From Lonepinella sp051851555 (GTDB taxonomy: Bacteria > Pseudomonadota > Gammaproteobacteria > Enterobacterales > Pasteurellaceae): a DNA stretch of 64,000 bases. The notes beneath the pieces were generated by a model. It was given only the letters and a program-made list of their open reading frames with translations, made no database searches and was not told where the DNA came from. The stretch lies in assembly GCF_051851555.1 (NCBI RefSeq), contig NZ_JBPDVH010000001.1, forward strand, positions 124,001 through 188,000. Direction: 5' to 3'. Each line of letters starts with the position of its first letter. Within the stretch, counting starts at the first letter, position 1. Positions 16,684 through 25,780 of this stretch are shown here, in pieces. A program made the position numbers and the translations under genes.

Positions 16684-18039
16684 ATGCTGACCAATCCTGT
16701 TGTTATTTCCATCATCGTATTGCTCGTGCTGAGTTTATTACGTATCAATGTCGTGATCGCCTTAGTGATTTCTGCCTTAACCGCAGGATTAACCGGTGGT
16801 CTTGGGTTATCGAAAACCATTGAAGTGTTTACCGGCGGTTTAGGTGGCGGTGCCGAAGTGGCCATGAACTACGCTATTTTAGGGGCGTTCGCCGTGGCGA
16901 TTTCTAAATCGGGTATCACCGATTTACTCGCCTACAAGGTGATCAAACGCCTTGGCAAACAACCAAGTGGCAGTTCCGTCGCTGGCTTTAAGTATTTTAT
17001 TTTGGCCGTTTTAGTGGCGTTTGCGATCTCCTCTCAAAACCTGTTGCCAGTGCATATTGCCTTTATTCCTATTGTGGTGCCACCGTTATTAAGTATTTTT
17101 AACCGCTTAAAACTGGATCGCCGTGCCGTGGCTTGTGTATTAACCTTTGGTTTAACAGCCACCTATATGTTGTTGCCAGTGGGCTTTGGTAAAATCTTTA
17201 TTGAAAGCATTTTAGTCAAAAATATCAACGAAGTCGGGGCGTCATTAGGCGTACATACCAGCGTCGCTGAAGTTTCCATGGCCATGGCGATTCCTGTCAC
17301 TGGCATGATTTTAGGCTTATTATTTGCTATTTTTGTCAGCTATCGCAAACCAAGAGAATATGCCGTTACTACGGCAGAACCGACCACCGCTGAAATTGAG
17401 CAACATATTGCCAACATCAAACCATTCCATGCTTGGGTCAGCGTGGTGGCTATCGTGGTCACCTTTGCATTACAATTATTCACTAGCTCCACCATTATTG
17501 GTGGTTTGGCTGGCTTAATCATCTTTGCAGTATGTGGCATCTTCCGCTTAAAAGAAAGCAACGATATTTTCCAACAAGGTTTACGTTTAATGGCCATGAT
17601 CGGCTTTGTGATGATTGCCGCCTCGGGTTTTGCCAATGTAATCAATGAAACCGGTGGCGTGACACAATTAGTGGAAGTCTTTAGCCAAGGTCTTGGACAA
17701 GATAATAAAGGACTCACCGCTTTCTTAATGTTATTGGTGGGGTTATTTATCACCATGGGGATCGGCTCCTCATTCTCCACCGTACCGATTATCACGTCTA
17801 TTTATGTGCCATTATGTATTGCTGTGGGATTCTCACCACTCGCTACGGTGTCTATTGTGGGGGTCGCAGCCGCTTTAGGTGATGCAGGTTCACCGGCCTC
17901 GGATTCTACCTTGGGCCCAACTTCTGGCTTAAACGTAGATGGCAAACATGACCATATCTGGGACAGCGTGGTGCCGACATTCTTACACTACAATATTCCA
18001 TTAATTGCATTCGGCTGGATTGCCGCCATGGTTCTTTAA
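16684..18039 (+). CDS. Na+/H+ antiporter-family (NhaC-like) transporter
   Basis: The 451-residue product is an integral membrane protein with about 11-12 segments. Its N-terminus (NPVVISIIVLLVLSLLRINVV) and the phrases GGGAEVAMNYAILGAFAVAIS and GDAGSPASDSTLGPTSGLN are typical of the COG2056-type Na+/H+ antiporter family in the ion-transporter superfamily. Members are annotated as antiporters or as amino-acid transporters; the real substrate is not clear from sequence. The gene stands alone with its own terminator at 18048-18073. Confidence 0.8.
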   Translation: MLTNPVVISIIVLLVLSLLRINVVIALVISALTAGLTGGLGLSKTIEVFTGGLGGGAEVAMNYAILGAFAVAISKSGITDLLAYKVIKRLGKQPSGSSVAGFKYFILAVLVAFAISSQNLLPVHIAFIPIVVPPLLSIFNRLKLDRRAVACVLTFGLTATYMLLPVGFGKIFIESILVKNINEVGASLGVHTSVAEVSMAMAIPVTGMILGLLFAIFVSYRKPREYAVTTAEPTTAEIEQHIANIKPFHAWVSVVAIVVTFALQLFTSSTIIGGLAGLIIFAVCGIFRLKESNDIFQQGLRLMAMIGFVMIAASGFANVINETGGVTQLVEVFSQGLGQDNKGLTAFLMLLVGLFITMGIGSSFSTVPIITSIYVPLCIAVGFSPLATVSIVGVAAALGDAGSPASDSTLGPTSGLNVDGKHDHIWDSVVPTFLHYNIPLIAFGWIAAMVL

Positions 18040-18047
18040 CCCCTTTT

Positions 18048-18073
18048 CCCCCTAATGAATGTTAGGGGGATTT
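18048..18073 (+). terminator. Terminator of the antiporter-family gene
   Basis: CCCCCTAA and TTAGGGGG form an 8-bp stem with a 6-base loop and a short T-run. An in-frame ATG for priC at 18059 lies inside this hairpin, which argues against that start. Confidence 0.8.
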
Positions 18074-18085
18074 CTCCATAAAAAT

Positions 18086-18658
18086 ATGAAAAATCACACC
18101 GCACTTTTAGGCCAATTAAATCAATATATTGTTGAATTAGCACAACAATATGTACATCTCAAACAAGAAACCCTTTATAACAAATTCGACCCCATGTTAT
18201 TTAGTGAGAATTTTCAAACCGTTGATTTCTATTTAAATGAGATGCAACAATGTTTCCAGCAACTGCAACGACTTAGCGAACAGGATCAAGCTCAATTTGC
18301 CTTTTTCACGGAAAAACTGGTCGCACAATACACCGCATTACAAGATGCCATTCGCTTATTACAAACCCCACAAACTGCGGTAGAAAAGAAACCTGTTTTA
18401 AATAAACGTGATCAGTTACGCCAACAAATTGAATTACTACCGCCACGAGAGAAATTGGTCAAATATTATGAGGCTTTGCATGCTCTGAATGAAAAATTAG
18501 CACAGCAAGAAATTGAACTCAGCCTTGCCACCGCAGAGCAAAAAAGGGTCATTGAGCCACAAATTGCAAGCACCAAACAACGCCGTGAACGTTGTTTAAG
18601 TGCGATTGAATTATTGGAAGAATATTTGGCGTTTAAGGATAGTTTGGAGAATGAATAA
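18086..18658 (+). CDS. priC: Primosomal replication protein PriC (N'')
   Basis: PriC helps reload DnaB at stalled forks. The 190-residue, largely helical product has the spaced motifs of the Pasteurellaceae PriC: FDPMLFSENFQTVDFYLNEM, then FFTEKLVAQYTALQDAI, and a C-terminal RDQLRQQIELLPPREKLVKYYEAL region. The ATG at 18086 avoids the upstream terminator hairpin. PriC sequences diverge widely, so the call rests on helix pattern and these phrases. Its stop codon overlaps the start of a multi-hairpin element. Confidence 0.75.
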   Translation: MKNHTALLGQLNQYIVELAQQYVHLKQETLYNKFDPMLFSENFQTVDFYLNEMQQCFQQLQRLSEQDQAQFAFFTEKLVAQYTALQDAIRLLQTPQTAVEKKPVLNKRDQLRQQIELLPPREKLVKYYEALHALNEKLAQQEIELSLATAEQKRVIEPQIASTKQRRERCLSAIELLEEYLAFKDSLENE

Positions 18659-18763
18659 GCCCTGCACTTGCGTAGGGCTAACGAAGTAACGATGCTCCGC
18701 ATCTTGATACAGCTACGGATTAGCGTCATAATGATTAACCTAGTACGTAAGTGCTAGGTTTTT
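18657..18763 (+). repeat. Multi-hairpin 3' element, copy A
   Basis: Four successive stem-loops follow the priC stop: AGCCCT/AGGGCT (18658-18679), GATGC/GCATC (18691-18703), GCTA/TAGC (18712-18724) and AACCTAGTAC/GTGCTAGGTT (18737-18760, with one G-T pair) followed by Ts. The first, third and last share long identical stretches with the element after pflB at 50969-51048. The last hairpin should terminate transcription. Confidence 0.8.
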
Positions 18764-18768
18764 CAAGA

Positions 18769-19254
18769 TTATTTTTTCGATTTACTTCTTTTCGTTTTCT
18801 TTACTTTTGACGTGTTGGGGGTTGCCACTTTTTCAGGCGAATTATCCAAACTCAAACTGACGCCGACTTGTTCTGGATGAATGGTATACATTCCACCATT
18901 AAATGGATCCACGGCTAAATAACCAATCAATCCACCAAAAACAAGATTTCCACCGATATACCAGCCATTTGGTTTAGTTTCAAGTTGATAAGTTTGTGGC
19001 TGATAGCCCGCTTTAGTAAAGGTGATCTTATATTCTTTCTTGCCAAAATATTTCCCTGTACTCTTTTCAAGTTGTACCTTTGATGGCGTTACACCACGAA
19101 AAACCACCATATCTTGTTCATCTTGTATAACAAAATTTGCCCCATCTGGATTACTCGAAATTGGCAAGGTTTGGGTTTTATCCCCAACAATCGTCGCACA
19201 ACCAGTTAAGGCGATCGTAGATGCCATGAAGCTCGTTAAGATAAATTTTTTCAT
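18769..19254 (-). CDS. Lipoprotein with PEGA-like domain
   Basis: The 161-residue product has a lipobox ending at Cys19 (ALTGC) followed by ATIVGDKTQTLPISSNPDGANFVI, a phrase common in PEGA-domain lipoproteins where the NPDGA/PxGA turn recurs. A later hydrophobic stretch (GGNLVFGGLIGYLAVDPFNGGMY) resembles the glycine-zipper part of such proteins. The C-terminus is strongly basic (KVKKTKRSKSKK). It starts 9 bp after the stop of the outer-membrane protein gene, so the two form an operon. Function unknown. Confidence 0.8.
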   Translation of the reverse strand: MKKFILTSFMASTIALTGCATIVGDKTQTLPISSNPDGANFVIQDEQDMVVFRGVTPSKVQLEKSTGKYFGKKEYKITFTKAGYQPQTYQLETKPNGWYIGGNLVFGGLIGYLAVDPFNGGMYTIHPEQVGVSLSLDNSPEKVATPNTSKVKKTKRSKSKK

Positions 19255-19263
19255 ATTCTCCCC

Positions 19264-19854
19264 CTAGAAATGATAACTATACGTCAAACTAAACGTGTTA
19301 CTTTCTGCAACAAGCTCATTAGTACGTTGATGAGGAGCATCTGCAAAAGTATATTCCACCCCAATGACAGAATGACTATTTAACGCATATTTTGCACCAA
19401 TGCCATAAATAAAGCGGCTAGTCGTATCCCCATCGATATAACGATCAATAGATGCATCTGAATCAATCTGAGCCACATCTATGCCTAATTTAACATAAGG
19501 TACAAACTGCTCAGTAACCTTATAACCTTGTAAATACGCAAGACTCGTGCTGTATTTTTCTTTAAAAAGATCAACACCATCTATGCCTGATTTAGAATGA
19601 CTAATACGCAGTTTTGCTTCAGCTTGGCCCACAAACTTATCATAGAACGTAAAGCTATAACCGCCTAAGATCTCAAATCCAACGGCATAAGAACCTGATG
19701 TGGAAAAACCTGTATCATTCGATACATCAAATTTAGAGGTATTCAAACCTCCTCCCACAAACCAGCCTTGATAAGGATCAGAATTATCAGCCAAAGCAAC
19801 ATTAGATGCCCCTAAAAGTGCGGTGAGTAATGCAAGTTTTTTGAGATTTGTCAT
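19264..19854 (-). CDS. Small outer-membrane beta-barrel protein
   Basis: The 196-residue product has a Sec signal (cleavage after ALA, near residue 22) and alternating hydrophobic strands such as GWFVGGGLNTSKFDV, SYAVGFEILGGYSF and FIYGIGAKYALN. It ends in Phe (LTYSYHF), the BamA recognition signature of outer-membrane barrels. Length and strand count suggest an 8-stranded OmpX/OmpA-type barrel. No OmpA peptidoglycan-binding domain is present. It is the promoter-proximal gene of a two-gene operon with the following lipoprotein. Confidence 0.82.
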   Translation of the reverse strand: MTNLKKLALLTALLGASNVALADNSDPYQGWFVGGGLNTSKFDVSNDTGFSTSGSYAVGFEILGGYSFTFYDKFVGQAEAKLRISHSKSGIDGVDLFKEKYSTSLAYLQGYKVTEQFVPYVKLGIDVAQIDSDASIDRYIDGDTTSRFIYGIGAKYALNSHSVIGVEYTFADAPHQRTNELVAESNTFSLTYSYHF

Positions 19855-19944
19855 AGTGACTCCTTAGTGAAAATGAGAAAAATAGACCTAATTCATCCTT
19901 CAAGTTCAGTACAAAATCCTTTAAAGATGATTTACAGCCCTTGA

Positions 19945-19986
19945 TTTACTTTGTATGTCAATACAAAGTAAAAGCAGTATACTGCT
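19945..19986 (-). promoter_or_regulatory. Operator-like inverted repeats around a -35 element
   Basis: A perfect 12-bp inverted repeat, TTTACTTTGTAT (19945-19956) and ATACAAAGTAAA (19961-19972), has TTGACA, a consensus -35 on the minus strand, at its centre. Directly beside it is a perfect 14-bp palindrome AGCAGTATACTGCT (19973-19986). Both lie upstream of the outer-membrane protein gene and look like repressor or activator sites. The matching -10 is unclear. Confidence 0.55.
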
Positions 19987-20022
19987 GAAAAAAATCGCCC
20001 TGTACTGACATACAGGGCGATT
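19986..20022 (-). terminator. Terminator of panF
   Basis: AATCGCCCTGTA and TACAGGGCGATT form a 12-bp stem with a 6-base loop. On the minus strand a run of seven Ts follows the stem. Confidence 0.92.
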
Positions 20023-20047
20023 AACATAATGAAAATAAGTCTATCTT

Positions 20048-21535
20048 TTACTCGGTTTTTCCTTTCCTTGCACCAAACCGATTACCCACTAAGAACGCAA
20101 TCAGCCCCCACACCAAAGACGGCACGATTTCGTGGAATTTGCTGAATAATTTAATCCCTTGTACCACATATTGCAAAGCCTCAGGCAAGGACGTTAAATC
20201 TACGCCTTTTAATTGCACCAATAAAATATAACAAGCCAAACCTGTCACCATAGAACTAATGGCCCCAGTAGCATTGGCTTTATCCCAATAAATCCCCAGT
20301 ACAATCACCCATAAAAAGGCGGCCTCTAGTCCACCAAAGGCGAATAGGTTTAACCAAATAATCATATCAGGTGGATTTAAAGCCGCCAGCACCAAAAGCA
20401 CCGTAATGGTGAGTGTGATAATGGAAGAAAACCAACTGATTTTTTTCTGATTGGTGGCCATTTCTGGTTTGGCGGATAAATACAAATCTTTCACGAAAAT
20501 CGCTGAGGATTGGATTAATTGCGCATCAATGGTGGACATAATCGCTGACATGGGAGCAGCCAAGAAAATCCCTGCCACTATCGGCGGTAACACTTGTAAC
20601 ATCAAGGTTGGGATCACTTGATCGGGAATGGTTAGCTCCGGAATAACGGCTCGCCCTAACGCACCGGCTAAGTGCATGCCTAACATAATCACGCTGAGAA
20701 TAATGGTGCCAATTAACATGCCACGGTGTAAAGCCTTGCTATCTTTGAACGCCATACAACGCACGGCGGTATGAGGCAAGCCCACCACGCCAAAGCAGAC
20801 TAACACCCAAAATGACGCCATAAATTGAAAGCCTAGCATGTCATTGGGGCCATAAGGGCTGACTAACTGCGGATCGATTTCAGTCAGTTTTTGCACCGCA
20901 CTTTCTGGCCCACCGGTGGCATAAATGACCGCACCGAGTAAAATCAATGTACCTAAAATCATCACCGTGCCTTGAATGGTATCCGTCAGCACCACAGCTC
21001 GGAATCCGCCAATAAAGGTATAAATGCCAACAGTGGCCGCAAAAATTAACAAGGCACTGGTATAAGAAATCCCGATAGTGGTGGATAACAATCTAGCACC
21101 GCCGATAAATTGAGTCATCATGGCGGCAAAAAAGGCAATTAATAAGGCAATGCCTGCAATCCAAACAAGGACTTTATTTTTATAACGATAAAGCAGTAAA
21201 TCATTGATTGTCAATGCCTTACTTTCACGAGATAACAAGGCGAATTTTTTGCCTAACGCCCCTAAAGCTAACCACACCGCTGGCACTTGGATCATGGCTA
21301 ACAACACCCAACCCAAGCCATATTTATAGGCCGCCCCCGGCCCCCCCACAAAAGAACTGGCACTGGCATAGGTGGAGGCAATGGTCATGGCCAACACAAA
21401 GCCGGTCATGGAGCGATTTCCCACATAGTATTCGGTTAAAAAATCACCTTTTGACCGTTTTACGTACGCATAAACTGCGGCACCAAATACAAAAGCTAAA
21501 TAAATAATTAAAGGAAAAATAATCCCTAAGTTCAT
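20048..21535 (-). CDS. panF: Sodium/pantothenate symporter
   Basis: PanF imports pantothenate, the coenzyme A precursor, with Na+. The 495-residue product has about 12-13 membrane segments and solute:sodium symporter signatures (GGPGAAYKYGLGWVLLA near residue 64, GLPHTAVRCMAFKDSKALH near 255). Its start overlaps the yhdT stop by 4 bases (ATGA), so it is translationally coupled, in the conserved accB-accC-yhdT-panF order. Confidence 0.94.
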   Translation of the reverse strand: MNLGIIFPLIIYLAFVFGAAVYAYVKRSKGDFLTEYYVGNRSMTGFVLAMTIASTYASASSFVGGPGAAYKYGLGWVLLAMIQVPAVWLALGALGKKFALLSRESKALTINDLLLYRYKNKVLVWIAGIALLIAFFAAMMTQFIGGARLLSTTIGISYTSALLIFAATVGIYTFIGGFRAVVLTDTIQGTVMILGTLILLGAVIYATGGPESAVQKLTEIDPQLVSPYGPNDMLGFQFMASFWVLVCFGVVGLPHTAVRCMAFKDSKALHRGMLIGTIILSVIMLGMHLAGALGRAVIPELTIPDQVIPTLMLQVLPPIVAGIFLAAPMSAIMSTIDAQLIQSSAIFVKDLYLSAKPEMATNQKKISWFSSIITLTITVLLVLAALNPPDMIIWLNLFAFGGLEAAFLWVIVLGIYWDKANATGAISSMVTGLACYILLVQLKGVDLTSLPEALQYVVQGIKLFSKFHEIVPSLVWGLIAFLVGNRFGARKGKTE

Positions 21536-21822
21536 GATGTGATGTCCTTATCTTGCGAATTTGATAAAGTGCGGTCCTTTTCCGTTGAAATGTCAAGATC
21601 AATGTCTTGATACACAATTTTAATCAGCCAATAAGCCACCACAATAAACAAGACAGGCAGATAAATACAAGATAATTCAAACCACAAAGGAAAACCCAAG
21701 GGGCCTGCACTGTTATCTGGCAAATAAGCACAAACTGCCCAGCCAATCATGTAAAGAATGGTTAATCCTAACGCCCAACGTGCCTCACGTGCGGCTTGCC
21801 GATAACGTTGTTGTAATGTCAT
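21532..21822 (-). CDS. yhdT: YhdT family small membrane protein
   Basis: The 96-residue product has two membrane segments (ALGLTILYMIGWAVCAYL and FELSCIYLPVLFIVVAYWLI) and a polar tail. The ATG at 21822 is chosen because AGGAGA lies 7 bases upstream; an upstream ATG at 21855 has no such site. YhdT genes almost always precede panF and are thought to work with it, but no biochemical role is established. Confidence 0.9.
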   Translation of the reverse strand: MTLQQRYRQAAREARWALGLTILYMIGWAVCAYLPDNSAGPLGFPLWFELSCIYLPVLFIVVAYWLIKIVYQDIDLDISTEKDRTLSNSQDKDITS

Positions 21823-21870
21823 GTTCTCTCCTAATAAAAAAGTGGATCCTGACAATCCACTCTCTTTTTA

Positions 21871-23217
21871 CTATTCTGAAATACCTAACTTCTTCTCGAG
21901 ATAATGAATATTCGCCCCACCTTTTTGGAAGTTCTTATCCTCCAAAATTAAATGATGTAACGGAATATTGGTCTTAATCCCATCAATAATGGTTTCGGAT
22001 AGAGCATTTTGCATACGGCGAATCGCCCCCTCTCGGGTGTCGGCATACACAATTAATTTCGCAATCATGGAATCGTAATGCGGTGGCACGGTATAACCTG
22101 CATACACATGGGAATCCCAACGCACACCTAATCCACCCGGTGAATGCAAATGCACCACTTTACCCGGTGACGGTAAGAATGTTTTTGGATCTTCCGCATT
22201 AATACGGCATTCAATGGCATGACCTTTGACTTTAATATCCGCTTGTTTAATTGAAAGTGGCAAACCAGCCGCAATGCGTAGCTGCTCTTTCACCAAGTCT
22301 ACGCCCGTGATCATTTCTGTCACTGGGTGTTCAACCTGAATACGTGTATTCATTTCAATAAAATAAAACTCACCGTTTTCATACAAGAACTCAAAAGTAC
22401 CCGCGCCACGATAACCAATTTCCACACAAGCATTGGCACAACGTGAACCAATATCTTGGCGAACTTGGTCAGAAATCCCCGGTGCCGGTGCCTCTTCTAC
22501 TACTTTTTGGTGACGACGCTGCATTGAACAATCACGTTCCGCTAAATACACTGCATTGCCGTGGGTATCGGCTAATACTTGAATTTCCACGTGACGTGGG
22601 TTTTCCAAGTATTTTTCCATATACACCATATCGTTATTAAAGGCTGCTTTGGCCTCCGCTTTGGTCATGGCAATACTTTCTTCAAGGCTTTCCGCATTAC
22701 GCACCACACGCATACCACGACCGCCACCGCCACCGGAGGCTTTAATAATCACAGGGAAACCGATACGTTTGGCAATTTCTTTATTTTTCGCCATATCCGA
22801 ACCCAATGGGCCATCGGAACCCGGTACACAAGGCACGCCCGCTTTTTTCATAGCATTAATAGCGGACACTTTGTCGCCCATTAAGCGAATCACATCAGCG
22901 GTTGGGCCAATAAAGGTAAAGCCTGAACATTCGACTTGTTCGGCAAAATCCGCATTTTCCGATAAGAAACCATAACCAGGGTGAATCGCATCCGCCCCGG
23001 TCACTTCAGCGGCTGCAATAATCGCAGGCACATTTAAATAACTTTTGGTTGATGGGGCGGGGCCGATACATACGGTTTCATCAGCCAATAAAACATGTTT
23101 TAAATCACGGTCGGCGGTAGAATGTACCGCAACGGTTTTAATGCCGAGTTCTTTACATGCACGTAAAATACGTAAGGCAATTTCACCGCGATTGGCAATA
23201 ACCACTTTTTCTAACAT
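21871..23217 (-). CDS. accC: Acetyl-CoA carboxylase, biotin carboxylase subunit
   Basis: AccC carboxylates biotin on AccB using ATP and bicarbonate, the first half of malonyl-CoA synthesis. The 448-residue protein has the biotin-carboxylase N-domain (MLEKVVIANRGEIALRI), the ATP-grasp glycine loop KASGGGGGRGMRVV (near residue 159), ERDCSMQRRHQKV and the active-site EMNTRIQVEHPVTE (near 288). It follows accB by 65 bp. Confidence 0.98.
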   Translation of the reverse strand: MLEKVVIANRGEIALRILRACKELGIKTVAVHSTADRDLKHVLLADETVCIGPAPSTKSYLNVPAIIAAAEVTGADAIHPGYGFLSENADFAEQVECSGFTFIGPTADVIRLMGDKVSAINAMKKAGVPCVPGSDGPLGSDMAKNKEIAKRIGFPVIIKASGGGGGRGMRVVRNAESLEESIAMTKAEAKAAFNNDMVYMEKYLENPRHVEIQVLADTHGNAVYLAERDCSMQRRHQKVVEEAPAPGISDQVRQDIGSRCANACVEIGYRGAGTFEFLYENGEFYFIEMNTRIQVEHPVTEMITGVDLVKEQLRIAAGLPLSIKQADIKVKGHAIECRINAEDPKTFLPSPGKVVHLHSPGGLGVRWDSHVYAGYTVPPHYDSMIAKLIVYADTREGAIRRMQNALSETIIDGIKTNIPLHHLILEDKNFQKGGANIHYLEKKLGISE

Positions 23218-23282
23218 AAGATTATTCCAGATTAAAATTGGGGAAGATAAAAATAATGGGCAATACCGCCCATTAGAAAATA

Positions 23283-23753
23283 TTATTCAATCACGATTAA
23301 CGGTTCGTCAAACTCAACCGCATCACCGTCATTAATTAAAATGGCTTTCACCACGCCAGCTTTGTCCGCTTCAATGCGGTTCATCATCTTCATGGCTTCC
23401 ACGATACAAAGGGCATCGCCCACTTTCACCGCTTGTCCCACTTCCACAAAGGCTTTTGCCTCTGGACTTGGGCTACGATAGAATGTTCCCACCATTGGCG
23501 AACGCACTTGGTGACCTGATACTTCTTGTGCAGCAGGTGCTGGCGTTGCAGTTGCTGTTGCCGTTGGTGCAACAGGTGCTGGTGCGACTGGAGCTGGAGC
23601 CGCTGCTGGAAGTTGGTATTGCACCGCAGTTGGTGCCGGCGTACCACGGCTAATACGAACGGATTCTTCTCCCTCGGAGATTTCCAATTCCATAATGCCT
23701 GATTCTTCAACTAATTCGATCAATTTTTTGATTTTACGAATATCCATTGCCAT
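23283..23753 (-). CDS. accB: Acetyl-CoA carboxylase, biotin carboxyl carrier protein
   Basis: AccB carries biotin on the lysine of EAMKMMN near the C-terminus. The N-terminal DIRKIKKLIELVEESGI helix is diagnostic. A flexible Ala/Pro linker joins the two parts and includes the run APAPVAPAPVAPTATATATPAP. The 156-residue frame starts MAMD; the E. coli protein corresponds to the second Met (23747), but the AGGA sequence is better placed for the first, so the start is uncertain by two codons. It is first in the accB-accC-yhdT-panF operon. Confidence 0.97.
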   Translation of the reverse strand: MAMDIRKIKKLIELVEESGIMELEISEGEESVRISRGTPAPTAVQYQLPAAAPAPVAPAPVAPTATATATPAPAAQEVSGHQVRSPMVGTFYRSPSPEAKAFVEVGQAVKVGDALCIVEAMKMMNRIEADKAGVVKAILINDGDAVEFDEPLIVIE

Positions 23754-23787
23754 AATGTAGATTTCCTGAAAAATAATATAAAAACGA

Positions 23788-23836
23788 ACCGCACTTTACA
23801 TCACTTTAATAACCCAATGAATCATCAAAGTGCGGT
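23788..23836. terminator. Inverted uptake-signal pair between aroQ and accB
   Basis: ACCGCACTTT and AAAGTGCGGT flank a 29-base loop. It can act as a terminator for aroQ on the minus strand, though the loop is long. Confidence 0.55.
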
Positions 23837-23931
23837 GAAAAAATTCTGCTCTTTTTGAGAAAAACAAGATTACCCGAAAAAGTGGCTTTTGGCGACAATT
23901 TTATGCGAATTTATGCAAATTTCGTGAAAAT

Positions 23932-24393
23932 TTAACGATTTTCTGCTTTTTTTGCTAAAAATTGCACGGCAAAATCCAATCCATATTCGTAACCTTTTGC
24001 CCCCAATCCACAAATCACGCCCTCCGCCACATCACTAAAATAAGAATGATGACGAAACGGCTCACGTTTATGAACATTAGACAAATGCACTTCCACAAAA
24101 GGGATAGCCACCGCTAACAACGCATCACGCAAGGCTACACTCGTGTGGGTATAAGCCGCCGGATTGATAATAATAAAATCCACTTGCTGAAAACTCTGGT
24201 GAATTTTATCAATCAACTTTTCTTCACTGTTGGCTTGAAAACAATCCAATTTTACACCGCAGTGTTGAGCAAGCTGCTGTAAATGCTGTTCAATTTGCGA
24301 CAACGACAGCGAGCCATAATGCTTTGGCTCCCTCGCCCCCAACATATTCAAGTTCGGGCCATTTAATAACAAAATGCGTGCAGATAGCGACAT
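23932..24393 (-). CDS. aroQ: Type II 3-dehydroquinate dehydratase
   Basis: AroQ removes water from 3-dehydroquinate in the shikimate pathway. The 153-residue product has the family signatures LLNGPNLNMLGAREP, the catalytic tyrosine in REPKHYGS, NPAAYTHTSVAL and VEVHLSNVHKREPFRH. It is of the dodecameric, non-Schiff-base class. A TATAAT lies about 35 bp upstream. It lies between menC and accB, as in H. influenzae. Confidence 0.96.
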   Translation of the reverse strand: MSLSARILLLNGPNLNMLGAREPKHYGSLSLSQIEQHLQQLAQHCGVKLDCFQANSEEKLIDKIHQSFQQVDFIIINPAAYTHTSVALRDALLAVAIPFVEVHLSNVHKREPFRHHSYFSDVAEGVICGLGAKGYEYGLDFAVQFLAKKAENR

Positions 24394-24474
24394 AATCTTA
24401 TCCTTTTGCTGTAATCTGAGGCATTATAACGATTTTTTACAAAAACTCAGCTTAATAAAATGTGGTCTAACCTT

Positions 24475-25470
24475 TTAGACCGTAACTTTCTCAAGAAATT
24501 CCGAATCCAAATCAATCACAGGCAAGGTGGAATCTGGCCAAGTTCGCACAATTTGATGTTCCATCAGATCTAACGTATCCAACCCTGGCACCATATTTGG
24601 CGTATATTGTTGGGCTAAACGTGCTAATTGCGTTAAACCAAAACTGCTCTCAATGGAAGAACTGATCACTGCTTTTAACCCGCAAGCATGGGCCTGTTCA
24701 ATCAAACGCACACATTTTTCAATGCTGCCGACTAAGGTTGGTTTAATAATAATCGCCGCCACATTTGGCTCCGCTTGCACCACAAAATCCGGTTCACGCA
24801 CCGATTCATCCCACGCAATGGCAATGCCTGTTTCAGCCGCAAATTGACGACTTTCCTCACGAGTTTTACAAGGTTCTTCTAAAAATTGAATGCGAGAACG
24901 GTATTCAGGTTTGACATATTTAGCAAACATGGCCGCTTTAACTGGCGTCCAACTACGGTTAGCGTCCAAGCGTAAATGCAAATCAGGAATCGCCTCCAAC
25001 AACATATCGGCAATTAATCCGTCCCGATTGGCCTCATACATACCGACCTTAATTTTCGCCACTTTTTCGCCTTGCATTTGATCCAGTGGCTCATATAATT
25101 CATCAGGATCGCCATAACACAGCGGGGCGGTTTGATAATTGCCTTGCTCACCCAATTTACCTTTCAACTCCGCCAAGGCACAGCTCAACCCAAAGGCCAC
25201 TGAGGGATAAACTTCCTCATCATTTAACGGCAATTTTTCATTGCAAGAACGCGCCTTATCCCAACGGCTTAACCAATCAATGGCTTGTTGTTGTGCTTGT
25301 TCAAGGGTTTCTTGGCTAAATTCTGGCAACGGTGCAATTTCACCCCAGCCCTCGTGTTCACCACAAACCACTTGCACCAACAAGCCCTCTCGTTTTTTTA
25401 AAAAACGGTTGCGGAGAATTAACTGACTGTCAACGGGAATGCTGTAACGATATAAATTATAACTTCTCAT
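24475..25470 (-). CDS. menC: o-Succinylbenzoate synthase
   Basis: MenC dehydrates SHCHC to o-succinylbenzoate in menaquinone synthesis. The 331-residue enolase-superfamily protein has the KIKVG lysine motif, the metal ligands in LRLDANRSW, FLEEP and AWDESVRE, and IIKPTLVG. The ATG at 25470 (MRSYNLYRYSIP) is preferred over a longer frame from 25518. This start lies inside the last codons of the nucleotidyltransferase gene, which overlaps it by 14 bases. Confidence 0.93.
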   Translation of the reverse strand: MRSYNLYRYSIPVDSQLILRNRFLKKREGLLVQVVCGEHEGWGEIAPLPEFSQETLEQAQQQAIDWLSRWDKARSCNEKLPLNDEEVYPSVAFGLSCALAELKGKLGEQGNYQTAPLCYGDPDELYEPLDQMQGEKVAKIKVGMYEANRDGLIADMLLEAIPDLHLRLDANRSWTPVKAAMFAKYVKPEYRSRIQFLEEPCKTREESRQFAAETGIAIAWDESVREPDFVVQAEPNVAAIIIKPTLVGSIEKCVRLIEQAHACGLKAVISSSIESSFGLTQLARLAQQYTPNMVPGLDTLDLMEHQIVRTWPDSTLPVIDLDSEFLEKVTV

Positions 25471-25780
25471 TATTTTCTCTTCGATAAAAAACCTGCCCAA
25501 ACTTGTCAATTTGAGCAATAAAATTAGGATTGGTTAATAAATGATAAACGGAAAGATCAAATAAATAAGGGGAATAAGAATCGTCTAAATCTAGCCAAAC
25601 TTTACCGCAAGTTTGTTGGGTGACATTTTCGCCCTTTAAAGTTAAATCAACATCCGAACCCTCACGATAATTGCCCATGGCCCGAGAACCGTAAATAATC
25701 GCTTGCTCTATTTCGGGATATTTTCGCAAAATATCCTGAATTTGTTTGATTGATTTATCGCTTAATCCAAATTTTGGCAT
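25457..25780 (-). CDS. mntA: MNT-family nucleotidyltransferase antitoxin
   Basis: The 107-residue protein has the minimal nucleotidyltransferase signature GS-x10-DxD (Gly31-Ser32 ... Asp43-Asp45). It matches the HI0073-type partner of HEPN proteins. In characterised HepT-MntA pairs this enzyme adenylylates and silences the toxin. It overlaps the HEPN gene by 19 bases upstream and menC by 14 bases downstream, so expression of all three is probably linked. The symbol follows the characterised family and is not verified here. Confidence 0.88.
   Translation of the reverse strand: MPKFGLSDKSIKQIQDILRKYPEIEQAIIYGSRAMGNYREGSDVDLTLKGENVTQQTCGKVWLDLDDSYSPYLFDLSVYHLLTNPNFIAQIDKFGQVFYRRENNEKL

Noticed and set aside
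18059..18085. Upstream ATG for priC at 18059
   Set aside because: It lies within the loop and stem of the preceding gene's terminator; the ATG at 18086 fits better.
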